Of a stretch of DNA of 5,773 nucleotides, positions 5,515 through 5,773 are shown piece after piece (position 1 is the stretch's first letter; each line of letters starts with the position of its first letter). The translations under genes were made by a program, and so were the position numbers. The stretch lies in NCBI GenBank assembly GCA_030673205.1, contig DAOVJP010000099.1, forward strand, positions 1 through 5,773. Direction: 5' to 3'. The notes beneath the pieces are model-generated. The model was not told where the DNA came from and made no database searches. It saw only the letters and a program-made list of their open reading frames with translations. Origin of the DNA: Thermoplasmata archaeon. Lineage in GTDB: Archaea; Thermoplasmatota; Thermoplasmata; JAGHBH01.

Positions 5515-5773
5515 ATGTATCTCACGAAAAGAGAAGAGGCGGTCCTGGCAGGCGAGGAAGGAGCGGTCCTGGAGCGGAGCATGCGCCTGTTGGCACGCCT
5601 CGGAGACATTTACGGGGCGGAGAAGATGATCCCTGTGGGGAGCGTCCAGGTGGCTGGCGTGTCATACAAGTCCGTGGGCGACCCCGGTCTGGAGTTCCTC
5701 CGTGACCAGGCGGACCTTGATGCAAAAGTAAGGGTGCTCACTTTCCTCAACCCGGCAGGCATGGACCTGGAAG
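5515..5773 (+). CDS. Aconitase X / phosphomevalonate dehydratase large subunit (5' part)
   Basis: The first 86 codons match the N-terminus of the DUF521/aconitase-X catalytic family: MYLTKREEAVLAGEEG, then GAEKMIPVGSVQVAGVSYK and SVGDPGLEFL, then NPAGMDLE at the window edge. In archaea this large subunit, with a small DUF126 subunit, dehydrates mevalonate 5-phosphate to trans-anhydromevalonate 5-phosphate in the modified mevalonate pathway, using an iron-sulfur cluster. The full protein is about 400 residues, so most of it, including nearly all cluster ligands, lies outside. In bacteria relatives act on cis-3-hydroxyproline; archaeal context favours the mevalonate role. A Shine-Dalgarno site fixes the start. 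It is cut only by the window end and shows no frameshift. The small subunit is not visible here and may lie downstream. Confidence 0.9.
   Translation, partial: MYLTKREEAVLAGEEGAVLERSMRLLARLGDIYGAEKMIPVGSVQVAGVSYKSVGDPGLEFLRDQADLDAKVRVLTFLNPAGMDLE

Overview
The window looks archaeal. It carries an MptE-type (DUF115) hydroxymethyldihydropterin pyrophosphokinase, the start of an aconitase-X/phosphomevalonate dehydratase large subunit, a CxxC-containing DUF89 protein with an apparently leaderless TATA promoter, a class II tRNA-Leu of archaeal type with encoded CCA, and a NosD-like beta-helix surface protein of the sort common in Euryarchaeota. The exact lineage cannot be fixed from this much sequence; a euryarchaeote or Thermoplasmata-related organism is my best guess.

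Layout: (1) 52-3078 (+) is a very large secreted parallel beta-helix protein of 1008 residues, with a Sec signal peptide, two NosD-type modules, an acidic calcium-loop-like motif and a C-terminal PKD-like domain. (2) 3079-3455 is a gene-free stretch with two hairpin/T-tract terminator candidates. It then becomes dense in palindromes and holds a partial duplication of the 3' end of the adjacent tRNA. (3) 3456-3542 (-) is tRNA-Leu(UAG). (4) 3543-3685 is a divergent promoter region with a strong nested stem-loop and a TATA-like box. (5) 3686-4558 (+) is a DUF89 metal-dependent phosphatase-type protein. (6) 4619-5308 (-) is mptE, convergent with DUF89 across a 60-bp gap. (7) 5309-5514 is a C-rich divergent intergenic region with a 34-bp-period tandem repeat, a G-quadruplex motif on the minus strand and a bulged palindrome. 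(8) 5515-5773 (+) is the first 86 codons of the AcnX/phosphomevalonate dehydratase large subunit, cut by the window edge.

The protein genes appear to be separate transcription units rather than one operon: the tRNA and DUF89 diverge, DUF89 and mptE converge, and mptE and acnX diverge. mptE (pterin cofactor synthesis) and acnX (archaeal mevalonate pathway, lipid precursors) are core biosynthetic genes, and DUF89 is a possible metabolite-repair phosphatase. The beta-helix protein is accessory and faces outward. I see no clear new multi-gene system. The most unusual stretch is 3281-3614, where a tRNA gene is bracketed by related palindromes and a duplicated copy of its own tail.
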